Below are positions 15,700 to 24,406 of a stretch of DNA of 25,011 nt, in pieces. The stretch lies in the IMG/VR virus record IMGVR_UViG_3300009703_000097, positions 1 to 25,011 of that record; one strand, given 5' to 3'. The position numbers and the translations under genes are program-made. The stretch comes from a virus. The notes below the pieces were generated by a model that saw only the letters and a program-made list of their open reading frames with translations, was not told the DNA's origin and searched no databases. Position 1 is the first letter of the stretch. Every line of letters starts with the position of its first letter.

Positions 15700-17115
15700 A
15701 TGGCAGGTGGTATATTAGATATTTTAAGTGGTACGTTTCTTGACCCAACAAGCGAAAAAGAAAAAGAAAAAGGGGGCGCACAAGACATAACCAACGATAC
15801 TTATCGAATGAATACTCAAGGTTTTAATAATGACTTTATTAATGTTAATGGCGCACCACAGGGGATGCCTGTGGTTTATGATAGGCAAGTTGTTAAAAAG
15901 CCCGTACCTCAGCAGATGAGCAACAATCAAGGCTCTATGAATGCTATGGACATGATGGGTAAGTATCCACAGAATCTAGCATCAGGCGCAGTAGATACTG
16001 CTTGGAACTCTCAGAAAGACCAAAGAACACCACCTGTAGAAGAGCCTAGTTTCATGGATAAAGTAGGTAGTGGTATTAGCGACTTCTTCGGTGATGAAGA
16101 GCGCATGGCTCGTATGACTATTGCTCTTAACTCAATGAGACTTAATCCTGACCCGAACATTGCCAAGTCAATGGAAAACAAGTTGGAGAGACTTCAGACG
16201 AATAAAGGCAGAAACGCAACCGTCATAAAACTACGTGAAAAAGGCAGAAACGATTTAGCAGACGCTGTAGAAAGTGGCGCTCTAAAGGCTACAGATGCTT
16301 GGACATTAGCATTTAAACCACCTTCAGCATTCCAAGAGAAACTTGACTTTATTAAAGACAAGACACCTGAAGAAGTTGAAATGTACAAAGAACTTGGAAT
16401 TTTAGGTGGTGGAACTACTATCAACATGGGAGATAAAGATTATCACAAGAATCTAAATAAGAATGTTGCAGAATCACAAAAATTATGGACTGAGCGAGGT
16501 GCAAACGCAAGAAGCACTTTAAATACCCTTGCTGAACTTGACCGAGCGATTTCTAATTTTGGCGAGACAGGTCCTGACCAAGAGACTAAACAGACTCTAA
16601 GAACCATTGCAAGTAAACTTAACATGACGGCTTTGATTGACGAAGATAGAATGTCAGATGCTCAGTACATAGAGGCTATTAAAAACAGGTTGGTGGCAGA
16701 ACAATTAAGAATGAATAAAGGTCCACAAACAGACTTTGATGCTAAGTTTGCAGGAACATATATACCGGGTCTAGGAACAGGTACAGAAGCAAATCAAAAA
16801 CTACTTAGTTATGGTCAATCTATTGCTTTACAGCAGAGAATTTTGTCAGATATGTCAGCAAACATTCTGACATCAGATGCCGCAGATTCTAGGGCGTTGA
16901 TGCAAGAAATTATTATATTAAATAATGGTGCTGCAGGTGCTATTGGACGAAAAGATGGTAGTTACATGACATTCCAAGAGTTCTTTTCGAGTGATGCAAA
17001 TGTTGTAATTAAAGACGAAAAAGGACAAGATAAAGAAGTTAGTTTAATGAGTTTGTCACCGCCTGAAAAACTTAGACAATGGGTTACGTTGGCAAACCGT
17101 TTAGCGGGGTATTAG
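15700..17115 (+). CDS. Probable internal virion/ejection protein (471 aa)
   Basis: A 471-residue protein whose central part (from about residue 132) reads GDEERMARMTIALNSMRLNP and then IAKSMENKLERLQ, followed by GRNDLADAVESG: a pattern common to podovirus ejection-type proteins. The first 40 residues contain a low-complexity SEKEKEKGG tract. The C-terminal half is helical and charged (LNTLAELDRAISNF, LRQWVTLANRL). There are no secretion signals or enzyme motifs. TTAGGAGATACAG precedes the ATG, and five bases separate it from the next gene. Context with the 252- and 799-residue genes suggests a set of internal proteins released with DNA. The role is inferred. Confidence 0.74.
   Translation: MAGGILDILSGTFLDPTSEKEKEKGGAQDITNDTYRMNTQGFNNDFINVNGAPQGMPVVYDRQVVKKPVPQQMSNNQGSMNAMDMMGKYPQNLASGAVDTAWNSQKDQRTPPVEEPSFMDKVGSGISDFFGDEERMARMTIALNSMRLNPDPNIAKSMENKLERLQTNKGRNATVIKLREKGRNDLADAVESGALKATDAWTLAFKPPSAFQEKLDFIKDKTPEEVEMYKELGILGGGTTINMGDKDYHKNLNKNVAESQKLWTERGANARSTLNTLAELDRAISNFGETGPDQETKQTLRTIASKLNMTALIDEDRMSDAQYIEAIKNRLVAEQLRMNKGPQTDFDAKFAGTYIPGLGTGTEANQKLLSYGQSIALQQRILSDMSANILTSDAADSRALMQEIIILNNGAAGAIGRKDGSYMTFQEFFSSDANVVIKDEKGQDKEVSLMSLSPPEKLRQWVTLANRLAGY
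15754..15776 (+). repeat. Short A-rich microsatellite (GAAAAA)x3 plus G5
   Basis: Three perfect GAAAAA units are followed directly by five G within the start of the 471-residue gene, encoding Glu-Lys repeats then Gly-Gly. Runs of five A and five G next to each other can promote polymerase or ribosome slippage. Nothing else shows that this happens here. Confidence 0.9.
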
Positions 17116-17119
17116 CGCA

Positions 17120-19519
17120 ATGGCACAATCAATAGAAGACTTTGTATTAGGCGATAGTCAAGAAACTCAACAAGAGTCTCAGACTGTTACTATACAACCA
17201 ACTACAGTGGAAACACCAACAATTCAGGAATTTGTTGAGTTTGGTGGGAGTGAAGTTCAAAAAGAACAATCCCAAATAGAAGAAGGTTTAATACTAAAAC
17301 GTGGTGGTTTGCCTGATAATGGTAGAGTATTACAAGACCCTAAAACCAAGTTACTTCATTATGTTTCAAGCGGTTATGCAACAAGCAACCAAGATGAAAT
17401 TAAACAAATTTTAGATAACGCATCTAAAGGCGATATTGCAAACCCTACTCAAGACGCAATATCAAGAGGTAAGCAATGGTTTTTTGAAGAGAAAATGCCA
17501 AGCCAAGTTGAACAATATTACGGACTTCCCAAAGGTCTAGGAACACCTGCAAAAGAAGCAGGGTTGTTAAGTCAGCAGTTTTTAAGTGGTGGCGCAGGTT
17601 CAGGCACTTGGTGGGATGATATTCTTACAGGTGACAAGGAAGAAAAACAGCGTTATGAGAGAATAAGACAAGATTATGCAAGTGAATATCCTGAAAGAGC
17701 AATCCCTGCTCAATTAGCAGGTTTAGGAACAAGCATTTATGGTGGCTCTCTTGCGTTTAAAGAACTTACAGGCGCTAAGAGTAAATTTGATAAACTAAAG
17801 TCTGTTGTTGATAATGCAAGAAAGTGGTATCAAGGCTTACCGCCTCGAATGCAAGATGCGGTTAAGATTGGTGGTGGAACTGTAGGCGCAGGTGTAGAGG
17901 GTCTTATCTATGGCGCAGGTAAGGGTGATACAACAGAAGAAAGGGCAATGGGTGCTGTAACAACAAGTGGCATGAATATGATGATTACTGCCCCTTTGAT
18001 GACAGCATTCCCTATTGTAGGCTCACTTATTAATAGATACAAACCTGTACAACAACAGGTAGAAAGCATCGCAACAGAGTTTGGTATTGGTATTGAGTCA
18101 GCAAGAATGCTAAAAGACGCATTTGAAAGTGGACTGTCTTTGTCAGACATGATGTTACAAGTAGAGCGTTCAGGCGATAAAGCGCTAATTGTGGATGCCA
18201 CAAAAGCATTTGAAAGTTTATTAGACGCATCTAAAACATCAGGAGCGGCTTCAACAGAGAAGGTAGATAGAGCAATTACAGGTCGTGTAGAAGATACTTC
18301 AGGTGTATTACAACACGATATTGACACTGCTTTAGGTGTTAAACCTGAAGGAACACAAACCATAATTGAAAAAGTATCTAAAGATACCGCAGGTGCAAGA
18401 AGTGATGCTTATGACAAGGCGTATGACCATGTTATTGATTTTAGTTCCGATGTAGGTCAACAAATAAAATCAGTATTGAAGCGAGTTGACCCTATAGACA
18501 TGGAAAAAGCGCTTATAGAAGCAAACAAATCACTTAGAGATAAGGGTCTGCAACAATTTCAAATAATGGTGAAATTTGATAGGCACGGTAACTTGTCGGT
18601 AGCGAAAGATTTAAACTTTATTCAACTTGATTACATCAAAAGAGGTCTTGATGCCTTGGGCAGAGAGGTAGATAATTTTGGAATGCCGACACCATCTGCC
18701 ATTCGGTCGCGAGGTCAAGCATCAGATTTGAGAAACGCACTAGTGGAAAGCAATCCTGCGTATGGAGAGGCTTTATCTATAAGTCAAGGAAAAATTTTGA
18801 CACAAGAAGCGATAACTCTAGGAAGCAAATTGCTTAATAAAAAAACCACTCTTGATGAAGTCAAGAGAATGGTTAAAAAAGCAAGTAAAAATGAATTAGC
18901 AGGTGCAAGACAAGGAATAAGAGAACAAATCGAAAACATTATGTCTAACGCCAAGACAGCATCAGGACAAAAAACCGCTTCAGAGGTTAAAGAGGCAATG
19001 AGCCTAGTAAATGAGTTGTCTTCACGAGCAAATAAAGAAAAGTTACGACTTATTCTTGGTGAAAAGACTGCAAACGCTTTATTAAAACGAGTAGATGAAG
19101 TTAAAAAGGCACTAGAGGTTCAGGGTGGTGTAAGATTAGGCTCGCCTACACAGCCAAGACAGGAAATAGCCAAGCAGGTAGAATCACTTGCAGGCGGTGG
19201 TGGGATAAGGTCGTTTTCTTTGGGAGACCCTAAAACAAGTGTCGCAAGAATGCGTGACTTCTTTACAGGTAGAGATGACTACTTACGTTCACAAACTGAA
19301 CAAATTTATGGAGAAATGGTAGATGTATTAACTTCGTCAGAAATTAAAGGTAAAACAGTAAAACAAGCGCTACAATATTTAGACAAAGTTAGAAAAGGTG
19401 AGACATTAACTGAGCCTCAAGCAAGTTGGCTTGTAGGTCACATAAAACGAGGCTTAGAATCACAGGGCGTAGCAATAGGTGTAGGTATTGGGTCACAGCG
19501 TCAAGTTATCGAACAATAA
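17120..19519 (+). CDS. Large probable internal virion/ejection protein (799 aa)
   Basis: A 799-residue protein with a Gln/Glu/Thr-rich N-terminus (about 1-55), a segment DPKTKLLHYVSSGYATSN, then WWDDILTGDKEEKQRYERIR (about 163-182), and Gly/Ala/Met-rich near-hydrophobic stretches (GGGTVGAGVEGLIYGAG and MNMMITAPLMTAFPIVGSLI, about 250-305) that could insert into or cross a membrane. The rest is mainly helical and charged (IDMEKALIEANKSL, LDEVKRMVKKASK). Such a layout (soluble helices around hydrophobic patches) is usual for proteins that leave the capsid and line a channel during DNA entry. It lies between the 471-residue gene and the portal gene. No lysozyme motif is seen in it, and the call rests on context and shape. 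Confidence 0.72.
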   Translation: MAQSIEDFVLGDSQETQQESQTVTIQPTTVETPTIQEFVEFGGSEVQKEQSQIEEGLILKRGGLPDNGRVLQDPKTKLLHYVSSGYATSNQDEIKQILDNASKGDIANPTQDAISRGKQWFFEEKMPSQVEQYYGLPKGLGTPAKEAGLLSQQFLSGGAGSGTWWDDILTGDKEEKQRYERIRQDYASEYPERAIPAQLAGLGTSIYGGSLAFKELTGAKSKFDKLKSVVDNARKWYQGLPPRMQDAVKIGGGTVGAGVEGLIYGAGKGDTTEERAMGAVTTSGMNMMITAPLMTAFPIVGSLINRYKPVQQQVESIATEFGIGIESARMLKDAFESGLSLSDMMLQVERSGDKALIVDATKAFESLLDASKTSGAASTEKVDRAITGRVEDTSGVLQHDIDTALGVKPEGTQTIIEKVSKDTAGARSDAYDKAYDHVIDFSSDVGQQIKSVLKRVDPIDMEKALIEANKSLRDKGLQQFQIMVKFDRHGNLSVAKDLNFIQLDYIKRGLDALGREVDNFGMPTPSAIRSRGQASDLRNALVESNPAYGEALSISQGKILTQEAITLGSKLLNKKTTLDEVKRMVKKASKNELAGARQGIREQIENIMSNAKTASGQKTASEVKEAMSLVNELSSRANKEKLRLILGEKTANALLKRVDEVKKALEVQGGVRLGSPTQPRQEIAKQVESLAGGGGIRSFSLGDPKTSVARMRDFFTGRDDYLRSQTEQIYGEMVDVLTSSEIKGKTVKQALQYLDKVRKGETLTEPQASWLVGHIKRGLESQGVAIGVGIGSQRQVIEQ

Positions 19520-19529
19520 GGAATAAACA

Positions 19530-21626
19530 ATGGCAGAATTAAAGCAAATGAGCGAAGACGACATCCAAGGCATTGTCAGTGATGCTGTAGGTGAGGCTGT
19601 TGACTTTGTAGAGAGTGAAATTACAGAAGACCGTATTAAAGCACAGCGTTATTTTGACGGTGAAACAGACATTGGTGAAGAAGAAGGTCGCTCTAAGATT
19701 GTAGCAACTAAAGTACGTGATACAGTTCGTGCTATTAAGCCAAGCCTTATGAGAGTGTTCTTATCATCAGAAAATCCTGTTGAATATGTACCTACCTCAC
19801 AAGAAGATGTAACAAACGCTGACCAAGCCACCAAATACGCTCATTATCGCTTTAACGAGTTAAATGGCTACACTTTGCTTAATGATGCAATTCATGACGC
19901 TCTAGTGAAGAAAACAGGCATTTTAAAGGCATATTGGGAAGACTACTCAGAAGCAACAATCCACACGTACTCAAACCTTACTGAAGAAGAGATGGCGGTT
20001 ATTGTAAATGATGAGGACGTCACAGTAATTGAGCAATCCACAGAACTTGAAATGTCTATGGATGAGTTTGGCATGGAAGTAGAGATGCCTAAATACGAAT
20101 TAAAGATTAGTCATACTAAAGACTCAGGCAAGATGTGTATTGAATCAGTACCACCTGAAGAGTTCTTTGTAGACAGAAACGCTAAGAGTGTTGAAGATGC
20201 TTATGTAGTTGCTCACAAGACAGAAATGAGAGTTGGTGACTTAGTGGCTATGGGTTATGACTTCGAGGTTGTATCTGAATTATCAGGTAACTCTGTAGAC
20301 GACACTTTCTCTGATTCTGAGAAGTTTGAGCGTAGTGGTTATTCAGAGGATGACGAAGAGCAATCACAAGACCCTTCAATGAAACTTGTAGAAGTAACAG
20401 AGGCTTACATGAAGATGGATGTCTATGGCACAGGTCAAGCAACCATGCACAGATTCATTCTTGGTGGTGGCAATCAAGAGTTACTAGACCATGAGCCGTG
20501 GGGTGAAGTTCCTTTTGCTGTATTCGAGATTGACCCTGAGCCTCATACATTCTATGGACGCTCTATTGCTGATTTAATTATGAACGACCAAGATTCATCG
20601 ACTGCTATGTTACGTGGCATGATGGATAACGTGGCTTTGACTAACTCACCTACGATTGATGTAGTAGACGGTCAAGTGAACATGGACGATGTAATGAATA
20701 ACGAGATTGGCGCTATTAGACGTGTGAAGACACAAGGCGCTATTACTGTTAATGCTGTTCCTTTTGTGGCAGGTCAAACATTAGGTGCGATGCAATACCT
20801 AGATGAAGAGATTCAAGTTAAGACAGGCGTTACTAAAGCAAGTATGGGATTAGACCCTAACGCATTACAAAATACTACAGCAACCGCCGCACAACTTACT
20901 GCTCAACAAGGCGCAGGACAGATTGAGGTAATTGCTCGAAATATTGCCGAGGGTGGCATGAAGCGTCTATTTAAGTTGATGCTTAACCTTCTTGTAGAAA
21001 ACTCGTGTGAAGAGACTATGATGCGTCTAAACGGACAATATGTACCGATTGACCCTCGTTCTTGGAACACTGCTATGGATGTGACTGTAAATGTAGGTTT
21101 AGGCACAGGTCAAGAAGAGAATAAGGTTGCGGCATTGAACCAAGCATACCAAATACAATCACAGATTTGGCAAGCATACGGTCCAACTAACGGCTTAGTA
21201 ACTATGACAGGTATGCGTAACACATTAGCAGATATGTTAGTTCTATCAGGTGTACGCAATGTTGATAGATACTTTAACCCTATGACACCTGAACAAGAAC
21301 AACAGTTAGTTGCTCAAGCACAACAAGCACAAGCACAACAGCCACAGACTTCACCTGAAGCACAAGCAATCGTAGAAGCAGAAAGTATTAAGGCAAATGC
21401 TAAGGCTCAAACTGATATGATGAAGTTAGAGATTGAAGCACAGAAGGCTATTGCTGAAGATGACCGTAAGAGAGACCAAATGGACCAAGACTTAGTTGTA
21501 GATGCCGCTAAGATTCTAGGCGACCACGGTACTCGTGTTGATTTAGAAAGAATTAAGCAGATGCAAAACGCACCTAGATACCCTCAGCAGAATCCTGCTC
21601 AGGCAGTAACAGGAGGTAGATTTTAA
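19530..21626 (+). CDS. Portal protein (SU10/P22-like podovirus type)
   Basis: A 698-residue portal, forming the dodecameric ring at the vertex through which DNA passes. Characteristic segments are AQRYFDGETDIGEEEGRSKI (about residues 38-57), VRDTVRAIKPSLMRVF, a KKTGILKAYWED strand (about 124-135), ESVPPEEFFVDRNAKSVEDA and VPFAVFEIDPEPHTFYGRSIADLI with the MRGMMDN-like helix after it; these match the SU10-type portals. The C-terminal part has a Gln/Ala helix (EQEQQLVAQAQQAQAQQ) and a long amphipathic helix, as in a barrel. GGAATAAACA precedes ATG 19530. It lies downstream of the ejection genes rather than next to the terminase. Confidence 0.92.
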   Translation: MAELKQMSEDDIQGIVSDAVGEAVDFVESEITEDRIKAQRYFDGETDIGEEEGRSKIVATKVRDTVRAIKPSLMRVFLSSENPVEYVPTSQEDVTNADQATKYAHYRFNELNGYTLLNDAIHDALVKKTGILKAYWEDYSEATIHTYSNLTEEEMAVIVNDEDVTVIEQSTELEMSMDEFGMEVEMPKYELKISHTKDSGKMCIESVPPEEFFVDRNAKSVEDAYVVAHKTEMRVGDLVAMGYDFEVVSELSGNSVDDTFSDSEKFERSGYSEDDEEQSQDPSMKLVEVTEAYMKMDVYGTGQATMHRFILGGGNQELLDHEPWGEVPFAVFEIDPEPHTFYGRSIADLIMNDQDSSTAMLRGMMDNVALTNSPTIDVVDGQVNMDDVMNNEIGAIRRVKTQGAITVNAVPFVAGQTLGAMQYLDEEIQVKTGVTKASMGLDPNALQNTTATAAQLTAQQGAGQIEVIARNIAEGGMKRLFKLMLNLLVENSCEETMMRLNGQYVPIDPRSWNTAMDVTVNVGLGTGQEENKVAALNQAYQIQSQIWQAYGPTNGLVTMTGMRNTLADMLVLSGVRNVDRYFNPMTPEQEQQLVAQAQQAQAQQPQTSPEAQAIVEAESIKANAKAQTDMMKLEIEAQKAIAEDDRKRDQMDQDLVVDAAKILGDHGTRVDLERIKQMQNAPRYPQQNPAQAVTGGRF

Positions 21627-21635
21627 TATAACTCT

Positions 21636-21866
21636 ATGAATATTAAAGAAAAATCTGCTAGAATAAAGACATTGATGAATGACGACACCTTTAAGGACGT
21701 TATTTCTGAAGTCATGGAGAGGCAAGTATTGGTCTTCATGGACGCTCATTCCACTGCGGAAGAGCGAGATGACGCGCATGACATTGTTCGTGCGCTTGAG
21801 AGTATCACTAGTTACATGCAAACCGTCATAGACGACCATAAGATTAGTGAACGTAAACGTAAATAA
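21636..21866 (+). CDS. Small helical protein between portal and scaffold, unknown
   Basis: A 76-residue charged, wholly helical-looking protein (MNIKEKSARIKTLMNDDTF to HKISERKRK) that I cannot name. It lies between portal and scaffold in a compact operon. A good SD is not close to the ATG: AGGAGG at 21611-21616 is 20 bases upstream, and the next in-frame ATG (21675) also lacks one. The helical nature and location suggest a head-assembly accessory, comparable in size to small proteins found after portal genes in other podoviruses. That is inference only. Confidence 0.65.
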   Translation: MNIKEKSARIKTLMNDDTFKDVISEVMERQVLVFMDAHSTAEERDDAHDIVRALESITSYMQTVIDDHKISERKRK

Positions 21867-21883
21867 TATAGGGGAACAGCACC

Positions 21884-22891
21884 GTGGAAACGACTGAAAC
21901 TATACAAAATGATGGTAGTATTGAAACTGCCGTAGAGAGCATTATTGCTCCAACAGAAGAAGTAATAGAAACAACTGAAGAAGAAACTCAGGTAACAGAT
22001 GAGGCTACTAATGTAGAGGAAACTGCTGAGTCTGAAGAAGTAGAAGTTACGGAAACTGAAGATGATGATGACACAGATTCGCAAGAAGAAGTGGCAGAGT
22101 CGGACGAATACGAAGACCAAGTAGAGGATGCCGTTCAAGATGCGCCTTCTAACATTAAAGTCAAGATTGACGGTAATGAAGTAGAAGTAACGCTAGATGA
22201 ACTAAAGCAAGGCTATAGCGGACAGAAATACGTCCAAAAGGGAATGCAAGAGGCGGCTCAGCAACGTAAAGAAGCAGAGCAAGTCTATTCAGCCCTATTA
22301 AACGAACGACAGCAAGTACAGCAACTATTCCAAGAACTTCAACAAGGAAATATTGCACAAGCACCTACTCCACCGTCTCGTGAACTTTTTGACAGTGACC
22401 CTATCGGTTACATGGAACAAAAGATGAACTATGATGAGAGTAAAGTGGCTTATGATAATAAGATGGCACAATTTCAGCAACTGAATAATCAAAACTCAGA
22501 AGCAGAAAAGGTTGCTAAACAGACTTATCTAAAGCAAGAGATGCAAACGCTCCAAGAGAAGATTCCTGAATTTGGAGACTCTAATAAAGCCTCTAAAATC
22601 AAGGAAAGACTAGTACAGGTAGGACGCGAGGCTTATGGCTACACACCTGAGGAAATCGGGCAAGTGATGGACCACAGAGCAATTCAAGTGCTACATGATG
22701 CTATGAAATACCGTGAAATTATGAGTGGTAAGGCTAAGGCGGTCGCTAAGACCAAGAAAGCAAAACCTATTGTAAAGGCAGGGGCGAAGAGAATAGATGA
22801 CTCAAACACTAAAGTTCGTAAGCGCCAAAAGGCAAAACTACAGAAATCAGGAAGCATCGATGATGCTCTTGGTTTAATTTTAAATACCTAA
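21884..22891 (+). CDS. Scaffolding protein
   Basis: A 335-residue protein that directs procapsid assembly and leaves before maturation. It has a very acidic N-terminus (about residues 1-85, Glu/Asp/Thr-rich), a small IKVKIDGNEVEVTLDEL unit (about 91-107) followed by GYSGQKYVQKG, a Gln/Glu coiled coil (about 115-225), and a basic C-terminus (about 280-322) of the sort that binds coat protein in other phages. It lies directly upstream of the capsid gene, the normal place for a scaffold. The start is GTG at 21884 behind ATAGGGGAAC; the acidic region follows immediately and no nearby ATG is better supported. No protease motif is seen. Confidence 0.85.
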   Translation: METTETIQNDGSIETAVESIIAPTEEVIETTEEETQVTDEATNVEETAESEEVEVTETEDDDDTDSQEEVAESDEYEDQVEDAVQDAPSNIKVKIDGNEVEVTLDELKQGYSGQKYVQKGMQEAAQQRKEAEQVYSALLNERQQVQQLFQELQQGNIAQAPTPPSRELFDSDPIGYMEQKMNYDESKVAYDNKMAQFQQLNNQNSEAEKVAKQTYLKQEMQTLQEKIPEFGDSNKASKIKERLVQVGREAYGYTPEEIGQVMDHRAIQVLHDAMKYREIMSGKAKAVAKTKKAKPIVKAGAKRIDDSNTKVRKRQKAKLQKSGSIDDALGLILNT

Positions 22892-22906
22892 TAAAGGAGT
22901 AATAAC

Positions 22907-23857
22907 ATGGCACAACCATCGAATACATTTGATAGTTATGACGCAAATGGTATCAGAGAGGACTTGGAAAACGTAATTTACAACATTTCCCCTGAAGAGA
23001 CACCATTCTATTCATCTATGAAGAAAGTTTCAGCATCTAACACTTACCATGAGTGGCAGACTGATTCACTAAGAGCATCAGCAGCAAACGCGCACATTGA
23101 AGGTGACGACACAACTGCTAACGCAATGACAGGCACATCACGTAAAGGTAACTACACGCAAATCTTTAAGAATGCTGTAACTATCCCTGATACTGATGAA
23201 GGTCTTGACAAAGCAGGTCGTTCTGCTGAAATGGCTTACCAAACTCTAAAGATTGCTAAAGAGCAAAAATTAGACATCGAGAAGGCGTTATTTGACAATA
23301 ACGCACGTGTAGCAGGTTCTGCCTCAACTGCTCGTGAATTAGCAGGCGCTCCATCATGGATGACTACTAACATCACGAACACAGGTACAGGTGGTGCTAA
23401 CGCTACAGGTGACGGTACTGACGCTCGTACAGACGGCACTCAAACAGCATTTACTCAAGCAGACTTCGATTCAGCGATGCAGTCTATTTGGGAGAATGGT
23501 GGTCGTCCTGACTCTGTTTACCTTTCAGCATACCAAATGAACATTGCTTTAGGTTTCACAGGTAACAACAACCAACGCTCAACTGTACAAGCAGGTGACG
23601 AGAAAGTTGTTAAGTCATTAGACGTTTATGTAACTCCATGGGGTACAGTAGAGTTTACACCTACTCGTGAAAACCGTGGTCGTGACGTATTCATCATGCA
23701 AAACGATATGTGGTCTTGCGCTTCATTGCGTCCGACTAAGAACACCGCTCTTGCTAAGACAGGTGACTCAACTAAACGTCAAGTATTGACTGAGTTGACT
23801 CTTGTTTGTAAGAACGAAGCAGCATCAGGAATGATTGTTGACTGTTCTACGTCATAA
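22907..23857 (+). CDS. Major capsid protein (SU10-family head protein)
   Basis: A 316-residue coat protein with the HK97-like fold expected of the SU10 major head family. Segments seen are GIREDLENVIYNISPEETPF (about residues 15-34), NTYHEWQTDSL, GNYTQIFKNAVTIPDT, KAGRSAEMAYQTLKIAKEQ and KLDIEKALFDNN, followed by ARELAGAPSWM. A Gly/Thr/Asn/Ala insertion follows (NITNTGTGGANATGDGTD), and the C-terminus contains VKSLDVYVTPWGTVEF and ENRGRDVFIM as usual. TAAAGGAG sits before ATG 22907, the strongest RBS here, fitting a highly expressed gene. It ends just before an intrinsic terminator. Length and motifs look complete. Confidence 0.97.
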   Translation: MAQPSNTFDSYDANGIREDLENVIYNISPEETPFYSSMKKVSASNTYHEWQTDSLRASAANAHIEGDDTTANAMTGTSRKGNYTQIFKNAVTIPDTDEGLDKAGRSAEMAYQTLKIAKEQKLDIEKALFDNNARVAGSASTARELAGAPSWMTTNITNTGTGGANATGDGTDARTDGTQTAFTQADFDSAMQSIWENGGRPDSVYLSAYQMNIALGFTGNNNQRSTVQAGDEKVVKSLDVYVTPWGTVEFTPTRENRGRDVFIMQNDMWSCASLRPTKNTALAKTGDSTKRQVLTELTLVCKNEAASGMIVDCSTS

Positions 23858-23871
23858 GATGAAGTAATAAG

Positions 23872-23895
23872 AAGGGTGGTTTAACCGCCCTTTTT
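23872..23895 (+). terminator. Intrinsic terminator after the capsid gene
   Basis: An 8-base stem AAGGGTGG (23872-23879) pairs with CCGCCCTT (23885-23892), with one T-G wobble, closes a 5-base loop TTTAA and runs into five T (23891-23895). It starts 15 bases after the capsid stop. This fits the end of a long late transcript and could reduce expression of the following genes. Confidence 0.9.
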
Positions 23896-23910
23896 ACTAA
23901 GGAGATAAAC

Positions 23911-24105
23911 ATGAAAGTAGAAATCCTAACAAATAATATTTTCCTAAATGGAAAAACTAATTATCAAGGCGATATTGTGACCGCATCAAAGGAAGAGGTC
24001 GATATTGTTAAGAAAATGGACAAAGAAGCAGGTCGTGACTTTAGACTTAAAGTTATTGCCGAAAAGAAAAAAGCAACAAAGAAAGTGACAAAGGCTAAGA
24101 AATGA
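23911..24105 (+). CDS. Small Lys-rich protein, unknown
   Basis: A 64-residue protein with an N-terminal beta-like part (MKVEILTNNIFLNGKTNYQG then IVTASKEEVDIVKKMDKEAG) and a Lys-rich tail KKKATKKVTKAKK. AAGGAGATAAAC gives a good RBS, placed after the terminator. The stop overlaps the next start as ATGA. Small proteins with this shape often follow major capsid genes in podoviruses; head-completion or decoration is possible but not shown. The basic tail could bind DNA. Confidence 0.7.
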   Translation: MKVEILTNNIFLNGKTNYQGDIVTASKEEVDIVKKMDKEAGRDFRLKVIAEKKKATKKVTKAKK

Positions 24106-24392
24106 AGATAGGCGAAAAGGTACACATTGACGAGGAAAAACAAAAGATTCTTGTCGAGAGTGTTTATTCAAACCAACCTTATTTAGACCGTATTGCTGAG
24201 ATTAATAAACTTGGCTTAGGGCAGACAGGTGAGAGTAGATTGGCAGGTAGCATACCTATTCACTTATTAAAGCAAGTTTGTGATAAACTTGGTGTTGAAT
24301 GGAGCGACACAGAGGCTAGAAAAGATGTCGTAAAAAAGATGTTACTCAGTGGTGATTTTGATAAACTACGAGTATGGAAAGGTAAATTTTAA
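24102..24392 (+). CDS. Small conserved phage protein downstream of capsid gene
   Basis: A 96-residue protein coupled by ATGA overlap. Pattern: KVHIDEEKQKILVESVYSNQ then PYLDRIAEINKLGLGQTGES, RLAGSIPIHLLKQVCDKLG, and the ending DVVKKMLLSGDFDKLRVWKG. The layout (helix, then GxxxRxAGSIP, then a short C-terminal strand with LRVWKGK) recurs in small podovirus proteins near capsid genes, where the role is not established. I infer a virion or assembly role from context. There is no cofactor or catalytic motif. Confidence 0.72.
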   Translation: MKIGEKVHIDEEKQKILVESVYSNQPYLDRIAEINKLGLGQTGESRLAGSIPIHLLKQVCDKLGVEWSDTEARKDVVKKMLLSGDFDKLRVWKGKF

Positions 24393-24406
24393 TATAGGAT
24401 AATAAA

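Noticed and set aside
15437-15781. 114-residue - strand frame
   Set aside because: Composed of low-complexity antisense codons (His/Leu-rich) spanning two + strand genes.
17908-18363. 151-residue - strand frame
   Set aside because: Shadow of the 799-residue gene; no RBS, odd composition and no coupling to other - strand genes.
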